Assembly: GCA_017408725.1 (NCBI GenBank)
Contig: JAFQUA010000046.1
Span: 1-17,320 of the forward strand
Direction of reading: 5' to 3'
DNA from: Oscillospiraceae bacterium
GTDB taxonomy: Bacteria > Bacillota_A > Clostridia > Oscillospirales > Oscillospiraceae
DNA length: 17,320 nucleotides
Positions 7,335-14,684 of this stretch are shown one piece after another. How positions within the stretch are numbered: the first letter of the stretch is position 1; each line of letters starts with the position of its first letter. The position numbers and the translations under genes are program-made. The notes beneath the pieces are model-generated. The model did not search any database. It was given only the letters and a program-made list of their open reading frames with translations, and had not been told where the DNA came from.

Positions 7335-8775
7335 TATTCTTCAGCAGGTTGTACTTAATATCCCACAGCTTCTGGCTCAGGTCCACATAGTAGGTATGGG
7401 GATTGTCAAAGCGCTTGACCTCATCCCACAGCGTGTCCACCTGCTCCATGCAGTAGGCACGGATCTGCTGCAGATCCGGACTCTGGTAAACCAGTTCACC
7501 GTTCTTGAAGATCGGCACCTGCAGTTCCTTTGCGGTAAAATTATATACGGTCTTTGTCTTCCAAGTGGCTTCGGGGTCGAAGATCTCCATATCCTTGCTG
7601 TCATCCACCGTCTCGTCGTAAACACACAGATAGTCCGCAATGGCCTTACCGGTATCATTACCGTAAAAACGGTAGAGTTTCTTGAAATGGGGATTGGTGA
7701 TCTTGCCGATATTTTCGGAGATCTTGATCTTGGGTGTAACGGTACCATCCTCGTTTTCCAGCGCTGCCAGCTTGTACACGCCGCCGAAAACCGGCTCACT
7801 TCTGGCAGTAATCAAGCGCTCACCAACACCGAACATATCGATCTTAGCCCCCTGCCGCAGCAGATCCTGAATGATATACTCATCCAGAGAATTGGACACC
7901 GAGATCTTGCACTCTGTCCAGCCGGCTTCATCCAACATCCGCCGTGCCTTCTGGGTCAAATATGCCATATCGCCGGAATCCAGACGGATGCCGCATTTGG
8001 TGATTCCCTTGGGCTTCAAAACCTCGTTAAATGCACGAATCGCATTGGGAACACCGGATTTTAAGGTATTATAGGTATCCACCAACAGTGTGGCATTTTC
8101 GGGATACAACTCGCAGTAGCTCTTGAAAGCCTCGTATTCTGTATCAAACATCTGCACCCAGGCATGGGCCATAGTACCGCCGGCGTAAACGCCGTAAAGC
8201 TGGTCGGAAATGGTACATGCCGTGCCGTTACAGCCGCCGATATAGGCTGCTCTTGCGCCCAGAATGGCAGCATCCGCCCCCTGCGCCCGACGGGAACCAA
8301 ACTCCAGAACCGTTCTTCCCTGTGCCGCACGGACAACCCGGTTGGCCTTGGTGGCAATGAGACTCTGGTGATTGATACTCAGCAGCAGGAAGGTCTCGAT
8401 CAATTGGGCCTGAATTGCCGGAGCCCGTACGGTAATAATGGGTTCCTTTGGGAACACAGGTGTTCCCTCGGGCACTGCCCAGATGTCGCCGGTAAACTTA
8501 AAATCCGACAGATAGGAAAGGAACTCCTCGGAAAATAACTTTCTGCTGCGGAGATACTCAATATCCTCCGGGCTAAAATGCAGATCCTGAATATACTGAA
8601 TGATCTGCTGCAGACCGGCAGCAATTGCAAAACCGCCCCCATCGGGGCAACGGCGGAAAAACAGATCGAAATAGGTAATGCGATCCTTGTAGCCCTTTTC
8701 AAAATAGCCGTAACCCATGGTCAGCTCATAAAAATCGCACAACATGGTTAGATTCAGTTTTTCATTGGTGGCCAT
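7321..8775 (-). CDS. pncB: Nicotinate phosphoribosyltransferase
   Basis: This 484-residue enzyme condenses nicotinate with PRPP, using ATP, to give nicotinate mononucleotide in NAD salvage. The N terminus LTMLCDFYELTMGYGYF is the family signature. Later come EFGSRRAQGADAA (about 158-170) and GGTMAHAWVQMF, with the likely phosphorylated histidine H204. IRLDSGDMAYL follows in the phosphate-binding half. It is of the Bacillus-type NAPRTase size, larger than the enterobacterial enzyme. The start at 8775 has AGGAGGGT upstream (plus-strand positions 8782-8789) and a good promoter at 8807-8835. It heads a minus-strand unit with the membrane protein and the GIY-YIG gene. Confidence 0.96.
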   Translation of the reverse strand: MATNEKLNLTMLCDFYELTMGYGYFEKGYKDRITYFDLFFRRCPDGGGFAIAAGLQQIIQYIQDLHFSPEDIEYLRSRKLFSEEFLSYLSDFKFTGDIWAVPEGTPVFPKEPIITVRAPAIQAQLIETFLLLSINHQSLIATKANRVVRAAQGRTVLEFGSRRAQGADAAILGARAAYIGGCNGTACTISDQLYGVYAGGTMAHAWVQMFDTEYEAFKSYCELYPENATLLVDTYNTLKSGVPNAIRAFNEVLKPKGITKCGIRLDSGDMAYLTQKARRMLDEAGWTECKISVSNSLDEYIIQDLLRQGAKIDMFGVGERLITARSEPVFGGVYKLAALENEDGTVTPKIKISENIGKITNPHFKKLYRFYGNDTGKAIADYLCVYDETVDDSKDMEIFDPEATWKTKTVYNFTAKELQVPIFKNGELVYQSPDLQQIRAYCMEQVDTLWDEVKRFDNPHTYYVDLSQKLWDIKYNLLKNNGKA

Positions 8776-8806
8776 ATAAGACCCTCCTATATTTTTTAGT
8801 ATCTAT

Positions 8807-8835
8807 ATTATAAAACGGCTGAATAAAAATAGCAA
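8807..8835 (-). promoter_or_regulatory. Sigma-A promoter for pncB
   Basis: Read on the minus strand, TTGCTA (plus positions 8830-8835) and TATAAT (plus positions 8807-8812) are separated by exactly 17 bp. The -10 box is consensus, and the start codon lies about 30 nt downstream of it. The -35 box is 8 bp from the -35 box of the divergent thioesterase promoter. Confidence 0.78.
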
Positions 8836-8843
8836 CCATTTTA

Positions 8844-8872
8844 TTGACAGGCCGGAAAAACTGGGATATATT
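8844..8872 (+). promoter_or_regulatory. Sigma-A promoter for the thioesterase gene
   Basis: TTGACA at 8844-8849, a 17-bp spacer and TATATT at 8867-8872 form a near-consensus promoter. The predicted transcript would start near 8879, which leaves a short leader with GAAAGGA at 8881-8887 before the ATG at 8899. Confidence 0.82.
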
Positions 8873-8898
8873 GTGCAGTAGAAAGGATGTGAACCATT

Positions 8899-9285
8899 AT
8901 GAAAGTTGAAATTGGTATGAAGGGTGAAGTATCCACCCTGGCAGAACGAGAGGATACCGCTCTGGAAGTCGGTTCCGGCAGCCTGCTGGTCTATGCCACA
9001 CCCTGCATGGCAGCATTGATGGAAGGTGCTGCCTGCGAGGCAATCGCCGAAGGCCTTGATGAAGGGGAAACCACCGTCGGCATCGAACTGAACATTCAGC
9101 ACATAGCCGCCACACCCGTGGGTATGGAAGTACAAGCCGAAGCAGAAGTCACCGCCGTTGAGGGAAAGATCATTACCTTTACCCTCCGGGCTTTTGACGA
9201 AGCCGGCGAGATCGGAAAAGGCACTCACAAACGGGCACTTGTCAATTCCCAGCGTTTCCTGGATAAAACCTACGCAAAACTGTAA
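8899..9285 (+). CDS. Hotdog-fold thioesterase, FlK-like
   Basis: This 128-residue protein belongs to the small thioesterase group whose known member is the fluoroacetyl-CoA thioesterase FlK. The catalytic triad known from FlK (T42, E50, H76) aligns with T34 in ATPCMAAL, E42 in LMEGAA and H68 in IELNIQHIAATP, with a constant offset of 8, so all three residues are kept at the right spacing. GTHKR near 96-100 is the usual C-terminal feature. From memory FlK uses phenylalanines near 33-36 as a gate; the matching place here is glycine and serine rich (GSGS, about 25-28), so a general acyl-CoA thioesterase is more likely. It is a single-gene unit with its own promoter and terminator. Confidence 0.88.
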   Translation: MKVEIGMKGEVSTLAEREDTALEVGSGSLLVYATPCMAALMEGAACEAIAEGLDEGETTVGIELNIQHIAATPVGMEVQAEAEVTAVEGKIITFTLRAFDEAGEIGKGTHKRALVNSQRFLDKTYAKL

Positions 9286-9288
9286 ACT

Positions 9289-9326
9289 ATGGGCGGCAGT
9301 CAAAACTGCCGCCCATTGCTTTATCT
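9289..9326 (+). terminator. Terminator after the thioesterase gene
   Basis: A perfect 12-bp stem (ATGGGCGGCAGT at 9289-9300 with its complement at 9305-9316) closes on a CAAA tetraloop. It is followed by TGCTTTATCT. The converging uridine kinase gene ends at 9321, so the hairpin may serve both directions. Confidence 0.8.
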
Positions 9327-10268
9327 GTAGAATGTATTGCCGCCAATGAACTCCCGCACCAGACTGGTTGGCGGAATCTCATCGTCCACATCCGCCTCCT
9401 GCACATAGTTGAGGATCTTGACGATGGCGCGCACCTCGTCATAGGCCTCATCCTCCGGTTCAACAGCCGTCAGCAGAGGGAAAATGTGCTTTTTCAGCAC
9501 AGCCAGTTCATACAGCGTGGAACTGTTAAAGATCACATCCGCATTTTCCTGATAGGGAAAAATCCACCGCTTTTCCCCTCGCCGAACGGAATCCCACATG
9601 GCGATGCTACGCTGAACGGAGGTTCCGCGGCTTTCATAGTCCCGTACAATCCGCCGCAGCAATCGCAGATAGCTGGTGGGGATTCGGTTTTGATCATCCA
9701 AATTCAGCGGCATTAGAGGGCACACATATATCCGGAATACGTTTCCGGAATCCAAATCCTTTGGCAGGAGCATCGGATTCAATGCGTGCAGGCCTTCTAC
9801 AATGATCACCGATTCTTTCTCCAGCTGCAGAAAGTGTCCGTTCCACTCCCGTTTTCCGGTCTTGAAGTTAAATGTGGGGACCTCCACCTGCTCCCCTTTC
9901 AGAACATCCCGCAAATCCCTCGCGAACAGCTCTGTATCGATGGTATTGATATGCTCCAGATCCAGTTCCCCATCCGGTCCGGGGGCGATTTTGTCACGGT
10001 CGATGTAATAATCGTCAAGGCTCATCAAAACCGGCTTCTTTCCGTGTACCCGAAGCTGCGTGGCCAGACGGTTGGCAGATGTGGTCTTTCCGGAAGAGCT
10101 GGGACCGGAGAGCATCACCGCCACAGAACCTTTTCGGCAGATCTCCTCCGCTATCCGGCAAAACTGCTTTTCGTGCATTGCTTCTTCAAACCGGATCAGC
10201 GGGCGAAGTTCGCCACTGTTCACCAGTTTATTTAAATCTTCTATCGTTGTACACCGACTGGGTTCCAT
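9321..10268 (-). CDS. Uridine kinase family protein (P-loop, short form)
   Basis: This 315-residue P-loop kinase resembles the uridine/cytidine kinase family, which phosphorylates nucleosides in pyrimidine salvage. Seen are the Walker A motif GPSSSGKTT (55-63), SLDDYYIDRD (about 83-92), which holds the usual DDYY substrate motif, and EGLHALNP, typical of the clostridial branch. That branch often has about 550 residues, with a TGS/ThrRS-like N-terminal half. Here only about 50 residues precede the P-loop. The start is well supported by AAAGGAGGCAC at plus positions 10273-10283, and the upstream 135 nt are not coding, so this is a genuine short form. Substrate preference (uridine or another nucleoside) cannot be read. 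Confidence 0.88.
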   Translation of the reverse strand: MEPSRCTTIEDLNKLVNSGELRPLIRFEEAMHEKQFCRIAEEICRKGSVAVMLSGPSSSGKTTSANRLATQLRVHGKKPVLMSLDDYYIDRDKIAPGPDGELDLEHINTIDTELFARDLRDVLKGEQVEVPTFNFKTGKREWNGHFLQLEKESVIIVEGLHALNPMLLPKDLDSGNVFRIYVCPLMPLNLDDQNRIPTSYLRLLRRIVRDYESRGTSVQRSIAMWDSVRRGEKRWIFPYQENADVIFNSSTLYELAVLKKHIFPLLTAVEPEDEAYDEVRAIVKILNYVQEADVDDEIPPTSLVREFIGGNTFYR

Positions 10269-10365
10269 AACCGTGCCTCCTTTCCAAGTAACCGCAGATA
10301 TAATATGCTTGTGGAAGCAAAAATGTTCCGGTTATATATTACACATTTTCTCTTCCCTTTCATAG

Positions 10366-10396
10366 CAAAACGACAGACGCTTTTTACGCCTGCCGC
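10366..10396 (-). terminator. Probable terminator of metA
   Basis: On the minus strand, CGGCAGGCGT and GCGTCTGTCG can pair over ten positions, three of them G-U, around an AAAAA loop (plus positions 10371-10395). TTTTGC follows. It lies just after the metA stop. The T tract is short, so efficiency is uncertain. Confidence 0.55.
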
Positions 10397-10403
10397 ATAT
10401 GCT

Positions 10404-11339
10404 TTATACATTTGAGTCATCAGCACCGATATCCATAATGTCATACGGCGTGGTCTGGTAAACGAAATAGTTCAGCCAGTTGGAAAACAGCAGATTGGCA
10501 TGGCCTCTCCAGCGGACCATAGGCTCTTTGGTATCGTCGTCATTGGGATAGTAATTCTTCGGCACAGAGATTGGCAAGCCCTGATTCTTATCCCGCAGGT
10601 ATTCTTTTTCCAGTGTATCTGGATCATACTCCGAATGGCCGGTAACAAAAATCTGTTTACCCTGATCGGTCATCATGGCGTAAACGCCGGCTTCTTCGGA
10701 AGATGCCAGAATCTTGATCTCCGGAACAGACTCAATATCTGCCCGCTCTACCGTGGTATGGCGGGAATGGGGAACCCAGAAAATATCATCGAAGCCACGC
10801 AGCAGGATCGCCCGCTTGTAATCGGCACGGTGGGGATATACGCCAAACATTTTCTCCGGCAACGGTCTTTTCCCAATACCGTAATGGTAATACAGTCCCG
10901 CCTGAGCACCCCAGCAGATATGGAAAGTGGAATGAACATGGGTTTTACTCCACTCCATGATTTGGCACAATTCATCCCAGTAGTCTACTTGCTCAAACTC
11001 CAGCTTTTCCACCGGCGCACCGGTAATGACCATGCCGTCAAACTTGCGGTGCTTCAGTTCATCAAAACTCTTGTAGAAAGAAAGCATATGCTCTTCTGAC
11101 ACATTCTTTGCCTTGTGGGTGCTGGTATGCATCAGTTCCAGATTCACCTGCAGCGGTGTGTTGCCCAATAATCTGCTCAGCTGTGTCTCCGTGACAATCT
11201 TTGTAGGCATCAGATTTAGAAGCACGATCTCCAGTGGGCGGATATCCTGGGTACTGGCCCGGTTCTGTGTCATAACAAATATATTTTCCTTCTGCAGCGC
11301 GGCAGTTGCAGGAAGGTCATTGGGAATCCGAATGGGCAT
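10404..11339 (-). CDS. metA: Homoserine O-acyltransferase, predicted acetyl-CoA type
   Basis: This 311-residue enzyme activates homoserine for methionine synthesis. The catalytic cysteine is C142 in [15 protein letters not shown], with H235 and E237 in GHSEYD, at the same numbers as in characterised MetA proteins. Position 111, in GAPVEKLEF, is glutamate. Published work on Bacillus cereus MetA tied E111 to acetyl-CoA use and glycine to succinyl-CoA use, so acetylation is predicted despite the usual 'succinyltransferase' label. The start at 11339 has AAGGAGGGA at plus positions 11344-11352. The gene begins 33 nt after the spoIID stop, with no room for a riboswitch, so it is either read from the spoIID transcript or from a promoter inside that gene. 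Confidence 0.95.
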   Translation of the reverse strand: MPIRIPNDLPATAALQKENIFVMTQNRASTQDIRPLEIVLLNLMPTKIVTETQLSRLLGNTPLQVNLELMHTSTHKAKNVSEEHMLSFYKSFDELKHRKFDGMVITGAPVEKLEFEQVDYWDELCQIMEWSKTHVHSTFHICWGAQAGLYYHYGIGKRPLPEKMFGVYPHRADYKRAILLRGFDDIFWVPHSRHTTVERADIESVPEIKILASSEEAGVYAMMTDQGKQIFVTGHSEYDPDTLEKEYLRDKNQGLPISVPKNYYPNDDDTKEPMVRWRGHANLLFSNWLNYFVYQTTPYDIMDIGADDSNV

Positions 11340-11372
11340 GGAATCCCTCCTTATGTCTTTATTTACGATATT

Positions 11373-12365
11373 TTACCGCAGCATATCCACTTTGTCAATT
11401 CTTGTTCCCGGATAGTAATGCGCAAGGATCTCTTCATAAGTACGCCCCTTTTTTGCCATAGCATCCGCGCCGTACTGGCTCATCCCTACCCTATGTCCCT
11501 TTCCGGAGGTGGTAACCGTTATACTGTTCCCTTCAGCACGCATGGAAAAAGCAGTAGAATATAGAGACAACGTTTCCCGAAGCTCCGTTCCGGTATAAGT
11601 TTTTCCCGCAATTACCATGGTGGCAACACCTCCGCCTCGGGTATATGTAATCTCACCCAGCCAGTCAGCGCAGTTCCCTCTCAAATTTCTTCCCAGCAAA
11701 GCCGCAAATTCCACTGCTGAAAACCGAACCGTGTTGGCATATATGTCCGCATGCTCCTCTCCGGGGCTGTCCACCGATATTAGATAGGGTACATCCGCTC
11801 CCCATACCGCCACTGCATCCTCTGTCCGCCCGCCGGAACAGGAAAAATAGGTCGCCTGGATCAATTTCCCCTGATATGTCAGAATCTGTCCTACCGTATC
11901 CGTAACTGCCCGCTGTACCTTGTCCACATTTTCCTGTAAACCGCCGTCATTCAAATACTGCGCAGGCTCTATGTAAGCCTGACAGCATTTGGAATCCCCA
12001 CAGACAGCGCCTCCGGGATGCTTAATGCCTTCCTGTGTGCATTGGAGCGCACAGGTTCTGGCAGCTATCGCTTGCGCCTTCAGCGCCTCTGCTTCAAAAT
12101 CCACCGGCATCTCTGCCAGCACCACACCAAGAAGGTATACATCCAGTTCCATCATCCGCAGGGTGTTGTTCCCAAGAAGCACCGGGATAACGGCAGGTGT
12201 CTGCTGTATTTGCTGGCTAGCCATAGTGTCCAATGGCGCAGTCTGACTTTGCGTAGTTGGCTGCGGATCCGCAAGCACCACAGCCTGTCCCAACTGCATG
12301 GCCAGTGCAGGCATCACCACGCCCATCAAAAAAGCAGCAAGCAGCTGCGTAAGGTTCCGTTTCAT
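11373..12365 (-). CDS. spoIID: SpoIID/LytB-type lytic transglycosylase
   Basis: About 330 residues. SpoIID degrades peptidoglycan during forespore engulfment, together with SpoIIP and SpoIIM. A signal peptide or N-terminal anchor is visible (LLAAFLMGVVMPALAM, about 8-23), followed by a Q/T/P-rich linker to about 60. The catalytic glutamate is E85 in VVLAEMPVDFEAEALKAQA. H116, C122, C127 and C128 (HPGGAVCGDSKCC) lie where clostridial SpoIID binds zinc. YFSCSGGRTE and GKGHRVGMSQYGADAMAKKG are family signatures. The ATG at 12365 is chosen because a run of eight G lies 6 nt upstream as a ribosome site; ATGs at 12371 and 12389 are in the same frame. The gene supports a spore-forming host, although LytB-like relatives without sporulation roles exist. 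Confidence 0.92.
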   Translation of the reverse strand: MKRNLTQLLAAFLMGVVMPALAMQLGQAVVLADPQPTTQSQTAPLDTMASQQIQQTPAVIPVLLGNNTLRMMELDVYLLGVVLAEMPVDFEAEALKAQAIAARTCALQCTQEGIKHPGGAVCGDSKCCQAYIEPAQYLNDGGLQENVDKVQRAVTDTVGQILTYQGKLIQATYFSCSGGRTEDAVAVWGADVPYLISVDSPGEEHADIYANTVRFSAVEFAALLGRNLRGNCADWLGEITYTRGGGVATMVIAGKTYTGTELRETLSLYSTAFSMRAEGNSITVTTSGKGHRVGMSQYGADAMAKKGRTYEEILAHYYPGTRIDKVDMLR

Positions 12366-12456
12366 TCTCATCCCCCCCCATGAAGCCATTTTATCAGCAT
12401 TGATGTAAGGAAACTGCCGCTTTTCGCCGAAATCATTTCCAAATTTATCCCAGTTC

Positions 12457-12485
12457 TTGACATCGTTCTGCTAGGGAAGTATAAT
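12457..12485 (+). promoter_or_regulatory. Consensus sigma-A promoter for the LRR protein gene
   Basis: TTGACA (12457-12462), a 17-bp spacer and TATAAT (12480-12485) match the consensus at all 12 positions. Transcription should start near 12492. This rules out the in-frame ATG at 12486 as the practical start and supports the ATG at 12519 with GGAG at 12508-12511. Confidence 0.9.
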
Positions 12486-12518
12486 TTGTGTCAGAACCCC
12501 TCGAAACGGAGTGCAACT

Positions 12519-14237
12519 ATGAAATCTTCCTTTAAGCGCATTTTACCGATCCTGCTTGTGATTGTTACCCTTTGCAGCATCTTTTGGTATCTTTTTATCT
12601 ATGATCAGGATTTTACCAAAGATATGCTGGTACAGCAGGCTCGCTTTTTTGAACAGCAGGGCCACCACAATGTTGCTTCATGGCTCTATAGTGCTGCTTA
12701 CCGTCAGTCCGGAAGCAGTCAGGATGTTGCTATTGAGCTGGCAGAGCAGTTTAAGGCGAACAACAACTACTCCAAAGCTGAGTATACCTTGTCCAACGCC
12801 ATTGCTGCCGACCCTTCCGTGGAGCTGTACATTGCCCTGTGCAATACATATGTGGAGCAAAATAAGCTTTATGATGCGGTAACCATGCTGGACCATGTTT
12901 CCGATCCTGCAATCAAATCCCAACTGGATGACATGCGTCCTGCTGCCCCGGTTGCTACCCCCGCCCCGGGTTTTTACAGTCAATACCTCAGCGTAACCGT
13001 AGAGGGCACTTCCGGAAAACTCCATGTGTCCAATGACGGAGAATATCCATCTGTATTTGCAGACGCCTATATCGACAGCATTCCTCTGTCCCTAGGTGAA
13101 AACACGCTCTATGCGCTTTCCATTGGAGAAAACGGTCTTGTCAGTCCCCTTTCCGTATTTGGCTATACCGTAGGCGGTGTGATCGAAGTGGTAAACCTGT
13201 CTGACAGTGCACTGGATGCCCTTGTTCGGCAGGAACTGAAGCTGACCGCTGAGGACCGAATTCTAACCAGTGACCTTTGGAACATTACCTCCTTGACATT
13301 ATCGTCCACTACTACCGATCTTACGGATCTGCAGCATTTCCCCTATTTGACAGACCTCACCATTGAAAACAGCAACGTTTCCGGTCTGCAGATCCTTTCC
13401 AACCTCACTTCGCTGAGCCGCTTGTACATCCGTTCTACCGCTATATCCGCACAGGATCTTTCCATTATTGCCTCCCTTCCCAATCTGACGGAGCTTACCC
13501 TTAGTGACTGCTATCTTTCCAGCATCAAAAACTTGGCAGGTGCTCAGAAACTGCAGTACCTGAACCTCAGCGACAATGCCATCCGGGATGTTTCCGCACT
13601 ATCCTTCATGTCCAATCTGCAGACGCTGGATCTTTCCCGGAATGCGCTAACCAATCTCAGCTATCTGAGCCCCTTGGCCAATCTTAAAACGCTGGATGTA
13701 TCCTATAATTCTCTGGCTTCCATTGTCCCTCTGGCCGGCTGTACCTCGCTGGAAGCCCTGAACATTTCAAACAATTCCATCGGCAGTCTGTCCGGTTTAG
13801 AAAGCTTAAAGAACCTTTACCGTCTTGACGCCGGAAAGAATACACTTACGGATGTTGGCCTTCTTTCCGACATCAGCACACTGCAGGAATTGATTCTGTC
13901 AGACAATACCATTCTGGATATTTCCGCCCTTTCTGCGCTGACGAACTTGCAGTATTTCGATGTATCTCACAATGAAATTGAAGTGCTTCCCCAGTGGAGC
14001 AAGGATTGCGCGCTTATTTATCTCAACGCATCCTATAACAAGCTGACGAAGATCGATGCATTGGCAGGCTTTGAAAATCTGAACACCGTGAATATAGATT
14101 ACAATAACATCTCCTCCATTGATATTTTGACCACCTGCCATCATATGATTCGCGTGGATGCCAGCGGGAATCCCATCAAGGATGTTTCCAAGCTGAAAGA
14201 GCAAAGCATCATCGTCAATTACACACCCATCGTTTGA
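12519..14237 (+). CDS. Membrane-anchored leucine-rich-repeat surface protein
   Basis: About 572 residues in four parts. A basic N terminus and one membrane segment (RILPILLVIVTLCSIFWYLF, about 7-26) suggest an uncleaved anchor with the rest outside. Residues 35-130 look like TPR-type helical repeats (WLYSAAYRQSG, AEYTLSNAIAADP, LYDAVTMLDHV). Residues about 145-217 match the chitobiase C-terminal-like beta-sandwich pattern (APGFYS, VSNDGEYPS, LGENTLYALSIGENG). From about 255 to 560 run some 13-14 leucine-rich repeats of about 22 residues, of the SDS22/internalin type (LQYLNLSDNAIRDVSAL, LQTLDLSRNALTNLSYL). No LPXTG motif is seen. It stands alone with its own promoter and terminator. The binding partner is unknown; a protein or glycan interaction outside the cell is inferred. 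Confidence 0.88.
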   Translation: MKSSFKRILPILLVIVTLCSIFWYLFIYDQDFTKDMLVQQARFFEQQGHHNVASWLYSAAYRQSGSSQDVAIELAEQFKANNNYSKAEYTLSNAIAADPSVELYIALCNTYVEQNKLYDAVTMLDHVSDPAIKSQLDDMRPAAPVATPAPGFYSQYLSVTVEGTSGKLHVSNDGEYPSVFADAYIDSIPLSLGENTLYALSIGENGLVSPLSVFGYTVGGVIEVVNLSDSALDALVRQELKLTAEDRILTSDLWNITSLTLSSTTTDLTDLQHFPYLTDLTIENSNVSGLQILSNLTSLSRLYIRSTAISAQDLSIIASLPNLTELTLSDCYLSSIKNLAGAQKLQYLNLSDNAIRDVSALSFMSNLQTLDLSRNALTNLSYLSPLANLKTLDVSYNSLASIVPLAGCTSLEALNISNNSIGSLSGLESLKNLYRLDAGKNTLTDVGLLSDISTLQELILSDNTILDISALSALTNLQYFDVSHNEIEVLPQWSKDCALIYLNASYNKLTKIDALAGFENLNTVNIDYNNISSIDILTTCHHMIRVDASGNPIKDVSKLKEQSIIVNYTPIV

Positions 14238-14240
14238 TTT

Positions 14241-14272
14241 TTCGTCCCTCCTGCCGGAGGGACGAATTTTTT
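14241..14272 (+). terminator. Strong terminator after the LRR gene
   Basis: A perfect 11-bp stem (TTCGTCCCTCC at 14241-14251 with its complement at 14256-14266) closes on TGCC and is followed directly by six T. It separates the LRR gene from the PadR promoter, whose -35 box begins 3 nt later. Confidence 0.95.
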
Positions 14273-14274
14273 AC

Positions 14275-14303
14275 TTGACACACCTAGATTATCTATGTAT
14301 AAT
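14275..14303 (+). promoter_or_regulatory. Consensus sigma-A promoter of the padR operon
   Basis: TTGACA (14275-14280), a 17-bp spacer and TATAAT (14298-14303) match the consensus at every position. Such a strong promoter fits one that is kept off by a repressor. Two palindromic sites overlap it, one in the spacer and one at the predicted transcription start. Confidence 0.93.
14283..14297 (+). promoter_or_regulatory. Upstream PadR operator half of a tandem pair
   Basis: CCTAGAT-T-ATCTATG is a 15-bp palindrome with one mismatch, lying wholly inside the 17-bp promoter spacer. Its centre is 24 bp from that of the downstream copy. It is assigned to the PadR gene product because it sits in that gene's promoter; binding is inferred. 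Confidence 0.75.
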
Positions 14304-14306
14304 AAG

Positions 14307-14321
14307 CCTAGATAATCTAGG
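14307..14321 (+). promoter_or_regulatory. Downstream PadR operator
   Basis: CCTAGAT-A-ATCTAGG is a perfect 15-bp palindrome starting 3 nt after the -10 box and covering the predicted transcription start near 14310. The AAGGAGGT ribosome site of padR (14325-14332) follows directly. It fits an autorepression operator. Confidence 0.8.
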
Positions 14322-14338
14322 TATAAGGAGGTACCTTT

Positions 14339-14674
14339 ATGAACATCGAGAAAAGCTTAATGTCCGGCAGCACCCCCATGCTGGTGCTTTCCCTGCTGAA
14401 AGACGGTGATAAGTACGGCTACGAAATGGTGGAGGAATTAGCAAAACGCTCCGATGACACCTTCCAGCTGAAGGAGGGCACCCTATATCCACTGCTCCAT
14501 ACGCTGGAAAAGGAGAAGTTCGTCATTTCCTATATCCAAACCGCCCCCAATGGTCGGGAACGGAAATACTACCGGCTTACCCCCTCCGGTGGGGAGTATC
14601 TCAAGCATAAGGAGCAGGAATGGCAGCTGTTTTCCACCAAGGTCAACGCTGTCCTTGGTTTTGCCGGCGCGTGA
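14339..14674 (+). CDS. PadR family transcriptional repressor
   Basis: This 111-residue winged-helix regulator is of the short PadR (subfamily 2) type. The N-terminal domain shows PMLVLSLLKDGDKYGYEM (about 13-30), LKEGTLYPLLHTLEKEKF (about 44-61), which is the recognition-helix signature, and GRERKYYRLTPSGGEYL (about 72-88) in the wing. A short C-terminal helix follows, for dimer formation. The ribosome site AAGGAGGT lies 6 nt before the ATG. Two copies of the CCTAGAT palindrome in its own promoter indicate autoregulation of the operon. The next gene begins 10 nt later. The signal it senses is unknown; relatives often respond to antimicrobial or envelope stress. Confidence 0.94.
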   Translation: MNIEKSLMSGSTPMLVLSLLKDGDKYGYEMVEELAKRSDDTFQLKEGTLYPLLHTLEKEKFVISYIQTAPNGRERKYYRLTPSGGEYLKHKEQEWQLFSTKVNAVLGFAGA

Positions 14675-14684
14675 GGATACGCCC

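Noticed and set aside
7138..8064. Long plus-strand reading frame (308 codons) opposite pncB
   Set aside because: It lies antisense to a clearly conserved pncB, has no ribosome site and resembles no protein family; it follows from codon composition on the other strand.
8899..9285. Fluoroacetate resistance gene
   Set aside because: The triad matches FlK, but the recalled phenylalanine gate is absent, so a specific defluorination-related role is not supported.
10284..10365. Promoter for the uridine kinase gene in the AT-rich stretch
   Set aside because: TATTAT-like words exist, but no -35 box at 16-18 bp gives a convincing pair.
11340..11372. SAM riboswitch or T-box before metA
   Set aside because: Only 33 nt separate metA from spoIID, too short for either, and no hairpin is seen.
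12486..12518. Upstream start for the LRR protein
   Set aside because: The ATG follows the -10 box directly, so it would precede or coincide with the transcription start.
13270..14200. DNA-level tandem repeats in the LRR gene
   Set aside because: The periodicity is in the protein only; the 66-nt units differ too much in sequence to count as a DNA repeat array, and it is not a CRISPR array.
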